A stretch of DNA of 64,000 nucleotides, taken from an uncultured Kiritimatiellota bacterium (GTDB lineage Bacteria > Verrucomicrobiota > Kiritimatiellia > RFP12 > DVOR01). Shown here in pieces: positions 1 through 8,837 of this stretch; within the stretch, counting starts at the first letter, position 1; every line of letters starts with the position of its first letter. The notes below the pieces were generated by a model that worked only from the letters and a program-made list of their open reading frames with translations, ran no database searches and had not been told where the DNA came from. The DNA lies in assembly GCA_944389585.1 (NCBI GenBank), contig CALXMW010000001.1, positions 91,435 through 155,434 on the forward strand, given 5' to 3'. Both the position numbers and the translations under genes were made by a program.

Positions 1-623
1 CCGCTGGAGGCGTGGATGGCGGCCTCGGCCAGCGTGCCGTCGGCATTGACGCGCAGATCCAGGACGACGGTGCCCTCCCAGCCGTTGCGGCGGGCGACGG
101 CGGGATAGGACTTGCGCAGGCGGGTGAGGTCGGTGAGCAGGCGCGGCTTCCGCTCCAACCGCGCGGTATCCCCCGCGGCGGCGCGCGCCTCCTCCGCGGC
201 CGGGGCCTCCCGCGCGGGCGGCAGGGCGATCTCGGGGAGCGTCGTCCGCTCCGGCGCCCACGCCGGCGGCAAGGTCGGCGCCGGCAACAAATCCGGCGTC
301 GCGGGCACGGCAAGCGGCGGCGGGGGCGGCAGGGCGACGGGCGCCTCCGCGCCGCCGGTGAGATAGGGCGCGGCCTCGGGGATCGGCAGGGGGCGCGCGG
401 CGGGGCGCGCGGCCTCGGCGGGCGCGACGGGCGTGAGACTCTCGGTCTCGGCAAGGGTCAGCTCGATGGAATCGGCCATCAGGCGCGGGCTGGGCGCGGA
501 GGGCCGCGGCCCCGCGATAAGCCACGCGGCGGCGAGCGCGGCCAGGAAGTGCAGGCCAAGCGCCGCGGCCCAGAGGGCGGCCTCGCGGGACGCCGCGGCG
601 CAGGCCCTCACCGCCCAAGGCAT
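1..623 (-). CDS. tonB: TonB-family energy transducer, partial at the window edge
   Basis: This inner-membrane protein would carry proton-motive force from ExbB/ExbD to outer-membrane receptors. The ATG at 623 lies 2 bases after the exbD stop. The reading frame stays open to base 1, about 207 residues, and the C-terminal end is cut off by the window. A hydrophobic segment at about residues 15-37 is a signal anchor. A proline/alanine-rich stretch at about 60-150 would span the periplasm. The last visible part, from YPAVARRNGWEGTVVLDLRV onward, matches the start of a TonB C-terminal domain. The position after exbB-exbD supports the call. The family assignment is good; which receptor it serves cannot be seen. 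Confidence 0.85.
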   Translation of the reverse strand, partial: MPWAVRACAAASREAALWAAALGLHFLAALAAAWLIAGPRPSAPSPRLMADSIELTLAETESLTPVAPAEAARPAARPLPIPEAAPYLTGGAEAPVALPPPPPLAVPATPDLLPAPTLPPAWAPERTTLPEIALPPAREAPAAEEARAAAGDTARLERKPRLLTDLTRLRKSYPAVARRNGWEGTVVLDLRVNADGTLAEAAIHASS

Positions 624-625
624 CC

Positions 626-1027
626 TCACTTCCCCTTCTCGACTTGGTAGGTGACCTTGTTCACGCCCTCGGCGCGGAGGGCGGCCATCAATTCGAGCGC
701 GGGGCCGGCGTGCGCCTGGCGGTCGGCCCGGATGACGACGGGCAGACCCAGGGTCTTGGCGCGAAGGGCGGCGGCCTCGACGGCGGCGGGGGCGGGCATC
801 GGCGTGCGGCCGTCGAGCAGGATCTCGTCGGCGGGGGTGAGGACGAGCTGGACGCTGTCGCCATGGGTGACGGCGCCGTCGGCGCGGGGCAGCTCCACGC
901 GCAGGCCGCGCTGGACGGTCATGCTCAGGAAGGCGTAGACGAAGAAGACGATGAGCAGGAAGACGACGTCCATGATAGGCGTCATCTCCAGGCGCGCGCC
1001 GGGCCCCTCGTCCTCCCCCAACCTCAC
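626..1027 (-). CDS. exbD: ExbD/TolR biopolymer transport protein
   Basis: A 133-residue proton-channel partner of ExbB. The frame stays open further upstream, but the GTG at 1027 overlaps the exbB stop as GTGA, which is the natural coupled start and gives the usual ExbD length. The protein reads RLEMTPIMDVVFLLIVFFVY near the N-terminus: the conserved MTPxxDVVFxLxxFF segment with the membrane aspartate. A periplasmic domain follows, ending in a typical VNKVTYQVEKGK strand. It sits between exbB and tonB. ExbD rather than TolR is inferred only from the adjacent tonB. Confidence 0.92.
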   Translation of the reverse strand: MRLGEDEGPGARLEMTPIMDVVFLLIVFFVYAFLSMTVQRGLRVELPRADGAVTHGDSVQLVLTPADEILLDGRTPMPAPAAVEAAALRAKTLGLPVVIRADRQAHAGPALELMAALRAEGVNKVTYQVEKGK

Positions 1028-1650
1028 GGCGCGGCCTCCGCGGCGCGTTCGGCGGCGGTCATGGCCGCCTCCATCGCGCGGGTCTGGGCCCGGTGCCAGA
1101 CGCGCCCGGCGTTGAGCGGGATGAGCGCGCCGATGGAGACGACGAGCCCCGCGGCGGTGGTGATGAGCGCCTCGGCGATGCCGCCGGCCACGCCGGTGGG
1201 ATCGTCGACGCCCATCGAGCCCATGAGGTCGAAGGAGGCGATGATGCCGGTGACGGTGCCGAGGATGCCGAGCATCGGGGCCAGAGTGACGATGGTGTCG
1301 AGCACGCCCAGCCCACGGGCCAGGCGGCGCAAGGCGGCGCGGGCCTCGGCCTCGAGCGCCTCGGCGAAGGGCAGGTCGGCGCGCCCGAGCGCGGCGGCGA
1401 GGACGGCGCCGTAGGGCGAGGCGCCCTGCGCGGCGAGGGCCTTCGCGGCCTGCCGGTCGCCCGCGCGGAGCGCGTCGAGTGCCTTGCCCCACAGCGGCGC
1501 GCCGGCGCGTTCGGCGAGGGCGTGGAAGGCCCATTGCAGCGCCTTGCGCAGGACGACGAGGGCCACGATGAGCGAGCAGAGGGCGATGGGCCACATCACG
1601 GGCCCGCCGCGCCGCATCACGGTGGCGATGAGCTCGAGCGCGCCGTCCAT
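1024..1650 (-). CDS. exbB: MotA/TolQ/ExbB proton channel family protein
   Basis: A 208-residue integral membrane protein with an N-terminal membrane helix at about 17-37, a cytoplasmic stretch, then two helices in the C-terminal half beginning near LGVLDTIVTLAPMLGILGTV. That segment is the hallmark of TolQ/ExbB (LAPMLGLLGTVxGM). The next conserved part reads GGIAEALITTAAGLVVSIGA. It forms the proton channel with ExbD. Its ATG at 1650 overlaps the stop of the upstream lipoprotein gene as TGATG, and its stop overlaps the exbD GTG, so the cluster is translationally coupled. Confidence 0.93.
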   Translation of the reverse strand: MDGALELIATVMRRGGPVMWPIALCSLIVALVVLRKALQWAFHALAERAGAPLWGKALDALRAGDRQAAKALAAQGASPYGAVLAAALGRADLPFAEALEAEARAALRRLARGLGVLDTIVTLAPMLGILGTVTGIIASFDLMGSMGVDDPTGVAGGIAEALITTAAGLVVSIGALIPLNAGRVWHRAQTRAMEAAMTAAERAAEAAP

Positions 1651-3119
1651 CAGCGGCCCTTCCGCGCGGCGCCGGGGAGGCGCACCGTGTAAGTCTCGCC
1701 GGCGGCGGGCTTGGCGGCGGGGAAGCGGATCATATTGTCGAGCGCCAGGTCGGGCGTGCCGAGGGCGTCGGAGGCCTCGGCCGCGGCGGGGTCATAGGCC
1801 CAGGAGCCGGGGAGGCGCACCCAGACGGCGCCGGGGCGGACGCCGGGGCGGGCCTCGAGGGTGAGAACGAGGGCGCCGTCGGCGTCGAGGCGGGGCGGGA
1901 GCACCCGCCAGCGGCCGTCGGCGATGCGGGCGTCGAGGGCGGGGTCGCCGTAGAAGCAGACGACGTCGCGGTCGTGGAGGTGGCCGACGCGGTCTTGGAG
2001 GGCCTTCTGCACCTCGGCCTTGCCTTTGCCGGAGGCGGCGAGGCCGGTGGCCCAGGCCTGCAGGCCCGGGGTGACGGGGAAGTTGCCGGTGGATTTGATT
2101 TCCTTGAAGCGGAAGTCCATCATGTCGGGGATGCCGTAGGCGCGGATGGTCTCGACGATGGCGGTGTTGGTGAAGTGGAAGGCTTCGTTGGCGGTGGCGA
2201 GGCCGGCGGCGTCCACGAAGAGGCCTTGGGTGCCCCAACCCTGCGCGCCGAACCAGGTGGTGATGGTGTAGCCCATGAACTGGCGCGCGGCGCCGTCCTT
2301 GATCCACGAGAGGGCCATGCAGTCGGGCTTGTCGACGTCGCCGATGAGGCAGTTGCCGGTGCCGAAGTAGACCTTGGGCTCGTCGCTGCCGGCGGGGTGG
2401 CGCTGTTTCTTGGTGTCGATGGAGAAGAGGCGGCCGTCTTGGTGGACCATCGCCATGTTGGGGCCGCTGTAGCCCATCTGCCAATCGCGCTGGGTGGCGT
2501 GGCCGGAGGTGGACATGAATTGGACGCGGTCTTTTTGGAGGCGTTCGAGGACGCCCTGGGTGTTGTCGGTGTCGCAGGGCACGTCCAGCACCTTGTCGGT
2601 GACGCCGCGCTCCCACACGTTCATGGTGCCGCGGTGGTCCTCGGTGTAGCGCCAGGCCTTCCGGAAGGCCGTGAGGTCGCACCCCGCGCAGTCGAGCGCG
2701 CGCTCGATGGCGATGGGGCCGGCCTTGGCGAGGGCCAGGGCGCTCTCGGCGTCGTAGCCGGTGACGACGCCCCAGAAGGTGTCCGCGTAGGGGTCGTCGT
2801 CCAACGCGCGGCAGAGGTTGCTCAGGCAGATGGTCAGGGAGACGCCCGCCTGGGTGGGCTTGACGACGAAGGCGGTGAAGCTGGGCTGGAGCTCGGCCAG
2901 GCGCGCCTTGGCCTCCTCGGGGGTGTGCTCCCACACCAACGTCTCGGCGCCGGGGTGCTTTTGGGCCAGGGCCTCGGCCACGGCCGCCCACGCGGGGTCG
3001 TCCATCACGGCCTTGGAGGCGACGATGGCGTAGGTGTCCTTCGGGGTCTCGACGGGGCGGGGCACGGCGCACCCGGCGAGGGCCAGGGCGGTGAGGGCGA
3101 GGAGGGGGGCGTGGCGCAT
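1650..3119 (-). CDS. Lipoprotein resembling peptidase family C25 (gingipain-like)
   Basis: A 489-residue protein with a lipoprotein signal: MRHAPLLALTALALAGC puts the lipobox cysteine at residue 17, so the mature protein should be membrane-anchored. Around residue 205 it has STSGHATQRDW and around residue 256 GTGNCLIGDVD, followed by a segment on the failure to relocate or rename the site (MALSWIKDGAARQFMGYTIT in sequence). A His after Gly, a downstream Cys, and an IKDGxxxxxGYT-type stretch resemble the His/Cys dyad region of clan CD peptidases of family C25. This is pattern matching, not a search result. It is coupled to exbB by a 1-base overlap, which ties it to the TonB system. An uncharacterised lipoprotein without protease activity is the alternative. 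Confidence 0.5.
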   Translation of the reverse strand: MRHAPLLALTALALAGCAVPRPVETPKDTYAIVASKAVMDDPAWAAVAEALAQKHPGAETLVWEHTPEEAKARLAELQPSFTAFVVKPTQAGVSLTICLSNLCRALDDDPYADTFWGVVTGYDAESALALAKAGPIAIERALDCAGCDLTAFRKAWRYTEDHRGTMNVWERGVTDKVLDVPCDTDNTQGVLERLQKDRVQFMSTSGHATQRDWQMGYSGPNMAMVHQDGRLFSIDTKKQRHPAGSDEPKVYFGTGNCLIGDVDKPDCMALSWIKDGAARQFMGYTITTWFGAQGWGTQGLFVDAAGLATANEAFHFTNTAIVETIRAYGIPDMMDFRFKEIKSTGNFPVTPGLQAWATGLAASGKGKAEVQKALQDRVGHLHDRDVVCFYGDPALDARIADGRWRVLPPRLDADGALVLTLEARPGVRPGAVWVRLPGSWAYDPAAAEASDALGTPDLALDNMIRFPAAKPAAGETYTVRLPGAARKGR

Positions 3120-3130
3120 GGCGGGCTCCT

Positions 3131-3973
3131 TCAGCCGATGGAGAGCAGGTTGTCGACGGCGGCCATGAAGGCCTTGGCCGCGGGGGTGTCCGGATGGGCG
3201 GCCACGAAGGGCTTGCCCTCGTCGCCGCTCTCGCCGATCTCGGTGGCGATGGGGAGTTTGCCGAGGAAGGGCAGGCCGTAACGCTTGGCCAGCGCCTCGC
3301 CGCCGCCGGTCTTGAAGATGGGCGTGAACGTGCCGCAGTGAGGGCAGGTGAAGCCGCTCATGTTCTCGATCACGCCGGCGATGCGCAGCCCCAGCTGGTT
3401 GCAGAAGGTGATGGATTTGCTCACGTCCAGCGTCGCCACCTGCTGCGGCGTCGTCACCAGGATGGCCTCCGCGCTGGGGATGAGCTGGCAGATGGAGAGC
3501 GGCTCGTCGCCCGTGCCGGGGGGGCAGTCGACGATGAGGTAATCCAGGTCGCCCCACCGCACCTCGCCGATGAACTGCTTGATGACGCCGGCCTTCAGCG
3601 GGCCGCGCCAAACGATCGGCTCGTCCTCTTTCTCCAGGATGAGGCCGGTGGACATCACCTTCAGCCCCTCGGCCGTCTCCAGCGGGATGAGCTTCTCGCC
3701 GTCGCCCATCGCCCGCTGGCCCTGCAGGCCCAGGATTTTTGGGATGCTCGGGCCGTGGACGTCCACGTCCAGCAGGCCCACCGCCTGGCCGCGCAGGCGC
3801 AGGCCCAGCGCCAGGTTCGCCGCCACCGTGCTTTTCCCCACGCCGCCTTTGCCCGAGAGCACCACGAAGACGTGTTTGATGCGCTCCAGCGTCGGCTTCA
3901 CCGGGTCTTCCTTCGGCGTGGAGCACGAGCCCTTGCTCGCGCACGCCGCGCAATCGCCATTGCAATCTGCCAT
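3131..3973 (-). CDS. Mrp/Nbp35-type Fe-S cluster carrier P-loop ATPase
   Basis: A 280-residue ATPase that holds and transfers iron-sulfur clusters. The deviant Walker A motif GKGGVGKST is at residues 41-49, DVDVHGPS and IVDCPPGTGDE follow, and MSGFTCPHCG carries the CxxC that bridges a cluster between two subunits. The N-terminus has cysteines at 4, 8, 11 and 17, which is the extra 4Fe-4S motif of the Nbp35 type rather than bare ApbC. The ATG at 3973 gives the family length. It follows thyX by 32 bases and precedes the lipoprotein by 11. NifU, NifS and Nfu elsewhere in the window are likely functional partners. Confidence 0.9.
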   Translation of the reverse strand: MADCNGDCAACASKGSCSTPKEDPVKPTLERIKHVFVVLSGKGGVGKSTVAANLALGLRLRGQAVGLLDVDVHGPSIPKILGLQGQRAMGDGEKLIPLETAEGLKVMSTGLILEKEDEPIVWRGPLKAGVIKQFIGEVRWGDLDYLIVDCPPGTGDEPLSICQLIPSAEAILVTTPQQVATLDVSKSITFCNQLGLRIAGVIENMSGFTCPHCGTFTPIFKTGGGEALAKRYGLPFLGKLPIATEIGESGDEGKPFVAAHPDTPAAKAFMAAVDNLLSIG

Positions 3974-4005
3974 GATGAGACTCCTTTTCTCGTTCGGTTC
4001 CAAAG

Positions 4006-4581
4006 TCACTCGTTCGGGCGAGCCCCGCCGCGGTAGGCCGCCACCGCCGCCTCGAAGGCCGGCGTCTTGGCGAACCCGCAGCACTTGAACTCCGGGCAGA
4101 ACCCGCGGTAGACGCACTCGGGCACGCAACACGCCGCCAACTCCGGCTGGCCGTTCGCCCGCAGGGCCTCCACCACCATCCCCCAGGCCTCCCGCGTCTC
4201 CGGCGAGGCCTGGCGGCACAGCCGCTTGCGCGAGATGGAGAGGATGGCCTGCGCGTTGGCGATGCACTCGTGCGTCACCGGCGCGTCCTGGCGCGAGGCG
4301 TTGCGGTCGACGCCCGTGCGGTCGCTCCGCTGCGTGCTCACGAAATGGTCGATGCCGAACTTGTGGCGCACCAAATGCACGCTCACCCAGCTCTTCAGCC
4401 CCACCCACTTCCACCGGAAGACAAGCTGGCGGATGGGCGAATGCTCGGCCAGCAGCATCCGCTTCTTCCACGCCGCCGAAGGTTCCCCCGCCCCCGCCTC
4501 GCGATTGATGGTGGTGCGCGCCGCGTCCGCCACGTCGCGCCACGTCGAGCGCGTCCCATAAAACTCCAAAGTCGTTCCCAT
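4006..4581 (-). CDS. ThyX-like (flavin-dependent thymidylate synthase family) protein, divergent
   Basis: A protein of 191 residues from the ATG at 4581. The frame is open 7 codons further, but those codons lie in the promoter. AEHSPIRQLVFRWKWVGLKS and VHLVRHKFGIDHFVSTQRSD line up with the ThyX stretch HxSxxEHxxFTF...QxxRHRxxSxxxxSxRY. ThyX methylates dUMP using FAD and methylene-tetrahydrofolate. Two things are odd: the signature reads RHK and has altered spacing, and the C-terminus is cysteine-rich (CCVPECVYRGFCPEFKCCGF), which ThyX normally lacks. The dCMP deaminase and folE in this window fit a thymidylate pathway. The family call is moderate; true synthase activity is uncertain. Confidence 0.6.
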   Translation of the reverse strand: MGTTLEFYGTRSTWRDVADAARTTINREAGAGEPSAAWKKRMLLAEHSPIRQLVFRWKWVGLKSWVSVHLVRHKFGIDHFVSTQRSDRTGVDRNASRQDAPVTHECIANAQAILSISRKRLCRQASPETREAWGMVVEALRANGQPELAACCVPECVYRGFCPEFKCCGFAKTPAFEAAVAAYRGGARPNE

Positions 4582-4590
4582 AATCCCGAA

Positions 4591-4596
4591 AGCATA
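4591..4596 (-). promoter_or_regulatory. Promoter of the thyX-mrp-exbB operon (-10 box)
   Basis: Read on the minus strand, GTGGTATGCT gives an extended -10 (TGG plus TATGCT). Only 9 bases separate its last base from the ATG at 4581, so transcription would start at or within a couple of bases of the start codon and the mRNA would be leaderless. No clear -35 box is visible. Confidence 0.6.
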
Positions 4597-4633
4597 CCAC
4601 ATTCCGCCCCCGCCGCCAAACCCGTCGCCGGCA

Positions 4634-4660
4634 CAAAAAAAGGCCCCGGGAGCGGGGCCT
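4634..4660 (-). terminator. Intrinsic terminator after ilvD
   Basis: On the minus strand AGGCCCC and GGGGCCT arms (4641-4660) enclose a 6-base loop and are followed by seven T residues. It lies 22 bases after the ilvD stop and closes the seven-gene ompA-ilvD operon. Confidence 0.85.
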
Positions 4661-4682
4661 TCGGCTGAGGCGCGCGGGGCGC

Positions 4683-6353
4683 TCAGGAGAGGGTGGCGCC
4701 GGTGGAGGCGTTGCCCACGAGCTTGGCGTAGCGGGCGAGCCAGCCGGTGACGGGGCGCGGCGGCCAGGGCTTGGCGGCGGCGCGGCGGGCGGCGATCTCC
4801 GCGTCGTCGAGCTTGACCTCGAGGAGGTTGTTGGGGATGTCGATGTGGATCTCGTCGCCGTCCCGGACAAGGCCGATGAGGCCGCCTTCGGCGGCTTCGG
4901 GGGAGACGTGGCCGATGCAGGCGCCGTGGGTGGCGCCGGAGAAGCGGCCGTCGGTGATGAGGGCGACCTGCTCGCCGAGCCCCGCGCCGATGATGTAGGC
5001 GGTGGGGGCGAGCATCTCCTGCATGCCAGGGCCGCCCTTGGGGCCTTCGCCGCGGATGACGACGACGTGGCCGGGCTTGACCTTGCCGGCGAGGATGCCG
5101 TCGCAGGCCTCCTCCTGGGAGTCGAAGCAGATGGCCTTGCCGGTGAAGACAAGCATGGAGGCGTAGACGCCGGCGCGCTTGACGATGGCGCCCTGCTCGG
5201 CGAGATTGCCGTGGAGCACGGAGAGGCCGCCGTCCTGGGAATAGGGGTTGTCGAGGGGGCGGATGACGGCGTCGTCGGAGACAGTGGCGGCGGCGGCGAT
5301 CTCGCCGAGGGTCTTACCGCTGACGGTGCGCTTGTCGAGGTCGAGGAGCCCGGGGCGCTCGGAGAGGCGCTTGAGGATGGCGGGGATGCCGCCGGCGCGG
5401 TCGACGTCGACGATATGGTAGGCGCAGCTGGGGGCGACCTTGCAGACGTGCGGGGTGCGCTTGGAGATGGCGTCGATGCGGCGCAGGTCGTAGTCCACGC
5501 CGGCCTCGTGGGCGAAGGCAAGGGTGTGGAGGACTGTGTTGGAGCTGCCGCCCATGGCCATGTCGAGGGCGAAGGCGTTGTCGATGGCGGCACGGTCGAC
5601 GATATCGCGCGGGAGGGGGCCGTTGTCCTTGGCCATCTGGACGATGCGGCGGGCGGCGGCGCGCCAGAGGTCTTTGCGGCGGGGGTCGACGGCGGGGATG
5701 GTGCCGTTGCCGGGGAGCGCCAGGCCGAGGACCTCGCAGAGGCAGTTCATCGAGTTGGCGGTGAACATGCCCGAGCAGGAGCCGCAACCGGGGCAGGAGG
5801 TCTCCTCGATGGCCTCGAGCTGCTTCTCGTCGATCTTGCCGTTCTTGTACTCGGCCACGGCCTCGAAGACGGTGTTGAGGTCGGAGGCCGCGCCGGTGAC
5901 GGGGTTGACGCCCGGGAGCATGGGCCCGCCGGAGGCGAAGATGGCCGGGATGTTCACGCGCAGGGCCGCGAGGATCATGCCGGGGACGATCTTGTCGCAG
6001 TTGGGGATGCAGACGACGCCGTCGAAGCAGTGGGCGCGGAGCATGGTCTCGACGCTGTCGGCGATGAGCTCGCGGCTGGGCAGGCTCATCTTCATGCCCG
6101 CGTGGCTCATGGCGATGCCGTCGCAGACGGCGATGGTGTCGAACTCGAAGGGGACGCCGCCGGCGGCGCGGATCTCCTCTTTGACGAGATCGGCGACGCC
6201 GCGCAGGTGGCAGTGCCCGGGGACGATGTCGGTGTACGAGGAGCAGACGGCGATGAAGGGTTTGCCCATGTCCTCGCGCTTCATGCCCGTGGCGAAGAGC
6301 AGGGAGCGGTGGGGGGCGCGTTGGTAGCCGGATTTGATGGTGTCGCTGCGCAT
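4683..6353 (-). CDS. ilvD: Dihydroxy-acid dehydratase
   Basis: A 556-residue enzyme that converts 2,3-dihydroxy-3-methyl acids to 2-keto acids in isoleucine and valine synthesis. The signatures are clear: [25 protein letters not shown] and GGSSNTVLH, with the Fe-S cluster cysteines in the first two. RFSGATHG and a C-terminal [14 protein letters not shown] segment complete the family pattern. Length and start are standard. It is the last gene of the operon, 36 bases after argH. The rest of the isoleucine/valine pathway is not in the window. Confidence 0.97.
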   Translation of the reverse strand: MRSDTIKSGYQRAPHRSLLFATGMKREDMGKPFIAVCSSYTDIVPGHCHLRGVADLVKEEIRAAGGVPFEFDTIAVCDGIAMSHAGMKMSLPSRELIADSVETMLRAHCFDGVVCIPNCDKIVPGMILAALRVNIPAIFASGGPMLPGVNPVTGAASDLNTVFEAVAEYKNGKIDEKQLEAIEETSCPGCGSCSGMFTANSMNCLCEVLGLALPGNGTIPAVDPRRKDLWRAAARRIVQMAKDNGPLPRDIVDRAAIDNAFALDMAMGGSSNTVLHTLAFAHEAGVDYDLRRIDAISKRTPHVCKVAPSCAYHIVDVDRAGGIPAILKRLSERPGLLDLDKRTVSGKTLGEIAAAATVSDDAVIRPLDNPYSQDGGLSVLHGNLAEQGAIVKRAGVYASMLVFTGKAICFDSQEEACDGILAGKVKPGHVVVIRGEGPKGGPGMQEMLAPTAYIIGAGLGEQVALITDGRFSGATHGACIGHVSPEAAEGGLIGLVRDGDEIHIDIPNNLLEVKLDDAEIAARRAAAKPWPPRPVTGWLARYAKLVGNASTGATLS

Positions 6354-6389
6354 GAGTGTTTCTCCTGTTGGGAACGGTGGAAAAGGGGG

Positions 6390-7766
6390 TCAGACGTCCA
6401 TGAGGGCGGCGAAAGCGGCGTCGACCTTGGCCTGGGCGGCCTGGGCTTGGGCGGCGAGGGCGTCGGCGCGGCCGCGGAGGTGGGCGAAGTCGAGGCCGTT
6501 GGTGCCGCCGAGGTGGGTCTTCTGGGCGATGACGGCGTCGGGATCCATGCCGCGGAGGTCCTCAAGGTGGTCACGCACCTGGTGGTAGGCGTCGCGGAAG
6601 GGCATGCCGCCGGCGACGAGCTCGAGGGCGCGGTCGGTGGCGAAGACGCCGGGCTCGGCGAAGGCGGCGCGGCAGGCTTCGGGGTTGACGGTGAGGTTTT
6701 CGGCCATCAGGCGCATGATGCGTAGCGAGGCGCGGGTGACGCGGAGGCCCTCCATGTAGAGCTCCTTGGTGTCCTGCAGGTCGCGGTTGTACCCGCCGGG
6801 GAGGGCCTTGAGGATGACGTTGGCGGAGGTGGCCTGGCCGACGAGGAGGGCGGCCTTGGCGCGGATGAGCTCGAGGACGTCGGGGTTGTACTTCTGCGGC
6901 ATGATGGAGCTGCCGGTGCAGAGGTCGCGCGGGAGGGTGAAGTAGCGGAACTCGGGCATCGAGAAGAGGATGAGATCCTCGGCCAGGCGCGAGAGCGAGA
7001 GCATGACCTGCGAGCAGGCGGCGAGGAGGACGGCCTCGTCCTTGCCGCGGGCGCAGGAGGCGTAGAAGACGTTGTGGTGGGGGCGGCTGAAGGCGAGCAG
7101 GTCGCTCGTCAGTCGGCGGTCGATGGGCAGGGGCACGCCGTAGCCGGCGGCGGAGCCAAGGGGGCAGAGGTCGTTGGTCTTGTAGGCGGCCTCAAGGAGG
7201 TAGGCGTCGTCGAGCAGCATCTCGGCGTAGGCGCTGGCCCACATCCCCACGGAGCTGGGCATCGCCGGCTGCAGGTGCGTGCGCCCGACGAGGGGGACGG
7301 CCTTGTGGGCCTCGGCGAGGGCGAGCAGGGCGCGGGCGAGGTCGGCAAGCTCGCCGGTGAGGGCGTTGAGCTCGTTGCGCACGTGCAGGCGGATGTCCAC
7401 GGCCACCTGGTCGTTGCGGCTGCGGCAGGTGTGCACTTTCTTGCCCAGGTCGCCCAGGCGCTCGGTGAGGCGGCGCTCGACGGCGAGGTGGACGTCCTGG
7501 TCGGCGGCGGTGATGGTGAAGTCGCCGCGGCGGGCCTCGGCGATGATGTCCTTGAGGGCGCGCAGGACGGCGACGCGCTGCTCCTCGGTGAAGAGCGTGG
7601 GCTTGAAGTCCATGCGCGAGAGCATGGTGACGTGGGCGGCGGTGCCCAGGCAGTCGACCTCGGCGAGGGCCAGGTCGAGGACGGGGTCTTTGCCCTCGGT
7701 GAAGGCGAGGACGTCTGGATTGATCTTGCCCACGGTGGTGGCGGTGTCGGCGGCTGGAGTGCTCAT
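6390..7766 (-). CDS. argH: Argininosuccinate lyase
   Basis: A 458-residue enzyme that splits argininosuccinate into arginine and fumarate. The superfamily signature GSSIMPQKYNPD is intact, with the catalytic serine in the SS pair. HTCRSRNDQ and VGRTHLQPA are the other conserved blocks. The ATG at 7766 overlaps the stop of the upstream gene as ATGA. This gives a standard length; the open frame upstream of it encodes nothing family-like. The partner enzyme argG is encoded separately at 59648. Confidence 0.97.
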   Translation of the reverse strand: MSTPAADTATTVGKINPDVLAFTEGKDPVLDLALAEVDCLGTAAHVTMLSRMDFKPTLFTEEQRVAVLRALKDIIAEARRGDFTITAADQDVHLAVERRLTERLGDLGKKVHTCRSRNDQVAVDIRLHVRNELNALTGELADLARALLALAEAHKAVPLVGRTHLQPAMPSSVGMWASAYAEMLLDDAYLLEAAYKTNDLCPLGSAAGYGVPLPIDRRLTSDLLAFSRPHHNVFYASCARGKDEAVLLAACSQVMLSLSRLAEDLILFSMPEFRYFTLPRDLCTGSSIMPQKYNPDVLELIRAKAALLVGQATSANVILKALPGGYNRDLQDTKELYMEGLRVTRASLRIMRLMAENLTVNPEACRAAFAEPGVFATDRALELVAGGMPFRDAYHQVRDHLEDLRGMDPDAVIAQKTHLGGTNGLDFAHLRGRADALAAQAQAAQAKVDAAFAALMDV

Positions 7767-8836
7767 GGTGCGGGTGCCTTTGCGGGGGGCGTGTCTTGGA
7801 TAAGGGGGGAAACGGAAAGGGTCTGTCCAAGCAGGTCGCGGGCCTCGTCGGCCTCGGCGCGGCGCGCGCGGTAGGCGGCGGCGTCGCCGGTGACAAAGGC
7901 GGCGTAGGCGCGGAGGTACAGCTCGGTGAGGTCGCGGAAGACCTGCGGGCGGCCGATGGATTGGCGGGTGAGCCACTCGCAGAGGCGCGCGGCCTCCGCC
8001 GCGTCCTTGGGCTCGGCAAGGCCGTCGGCCCAGCGATGGAACTGCGAGCGCGTGAGCGTGCCGGGGACGAAGACGGTGTCCTCCTTCGCGCGGAACCACG
8101 CCTGCCAGGCCGCGTCGTCCGCGCCGCCCACGACGTGCAGGGGCTCCCACGGCGCGGTCAGAAGCGCCTCGCGCTTGGCCTTGGCGCCGTTGCGCTCGAA
8201 GACCCAGAGGGCGAAGAAGGCGGCGGGCTCGCGCGGCGGCTCGGCCCCCGGCGCGAAGAAGTCGCCAAGCGCGGGGAAGGCCCCCCGCCCCAACAGGTCG
8301 TGCGCCCGTTCGTAGGCCTCCGCGCGCCATAGGTTCCCGCGCGAGGCGTCGACCGCCGCGCGGATGAACCACGGCGGCCACTTGAGCGCGGCGTAGGAGC
8401 CCGAGAGGCCGCGGGCGCGTTCGCGCAGGAGCGCCTCGGCGATGCGCTCGCGCAGTTGCTCAAGGTCGACGGTGTCGGGGTTCGGCACGTGGATGATGAG
8501 CTGGGAGAACCCGTCCGGCGTGCCCATGGAGCGGCGGGTGACGCCCGCCACGCGGTTCGTCTCGGCGCCCAGGACGATGAGCAGGGGCGAGGCCTTGTCG
8601 CCCAAGGGCACGAAGGCGTCGGAAAGGTTGTCGCGCACGCCGTCGGCAAATTGGAGCACGGGCCAGCGCAGGTCGGCGCGCGCCGGGGTCTGGCAGGCGA
8701 CGTAAAGCGCGCCGTCGGCCGACTGCATGGGGCCGGGCAGGCTCTTGAGGCGCGCGACGGCCTCCGCGTCGACCGCCGCCGCCGCGAAGGCCGCGGCCAG
8801 CGCGCACGCCGCCGCGAGGCAGGCCCGCGCGGTCAC
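7763..8836 (-). CDS. Exported protein of unknown function
   Basis: A 357-residue protein starting at GTG 8836, one base after the dCMP deaminase stop. The N-terminus VTARACLAAACALAAAFAAA is a signal peptide, so the protein should leave the cytoplasm. The remainder has no cysteine-rich, membrane or catalytic motif that I recognise. It is mixed alpha/beta with several tryptophans (for example LKWPPWFIRAAVDASRGNLW). I do not recognise a family. Its stop overlaps argH, so it is translated together with biosynthetic genes although it is exported. Function is unknown. Confidence 0.75.
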   Translation of the reverse strand: MTARACLAAACALAAAFAAAAVDAEAVARLKSLPGPMQSADGALYVACQTPARADLRWPVLQFADGVRDNLSDAFVPLGDKASPLLIVLGAETNRVAGVTRRSMGTPDGFSQLIIHVPNPDTVDLEQLRERIAEALLRERARGLSGSYAALKWPPWFIRAAVDASRGNLWRAEAYERAHDLLGRGAFPALGDFFAPGAEPPREPAAFFALWVFERNGAKAKREALLTAPWEPLHVVGGADDAAWQAWFRAKEDTVFVPGTLTRSQFHRWADGLAEPKDAAEAARLCEWLTRQSIGRPQVFRDLTELYLRAYAAFVTGDAAAYRARRAEADEARDLLGQTLSVSPLIQDTPPAKAPAP

Positions 8837-8837
8837 C

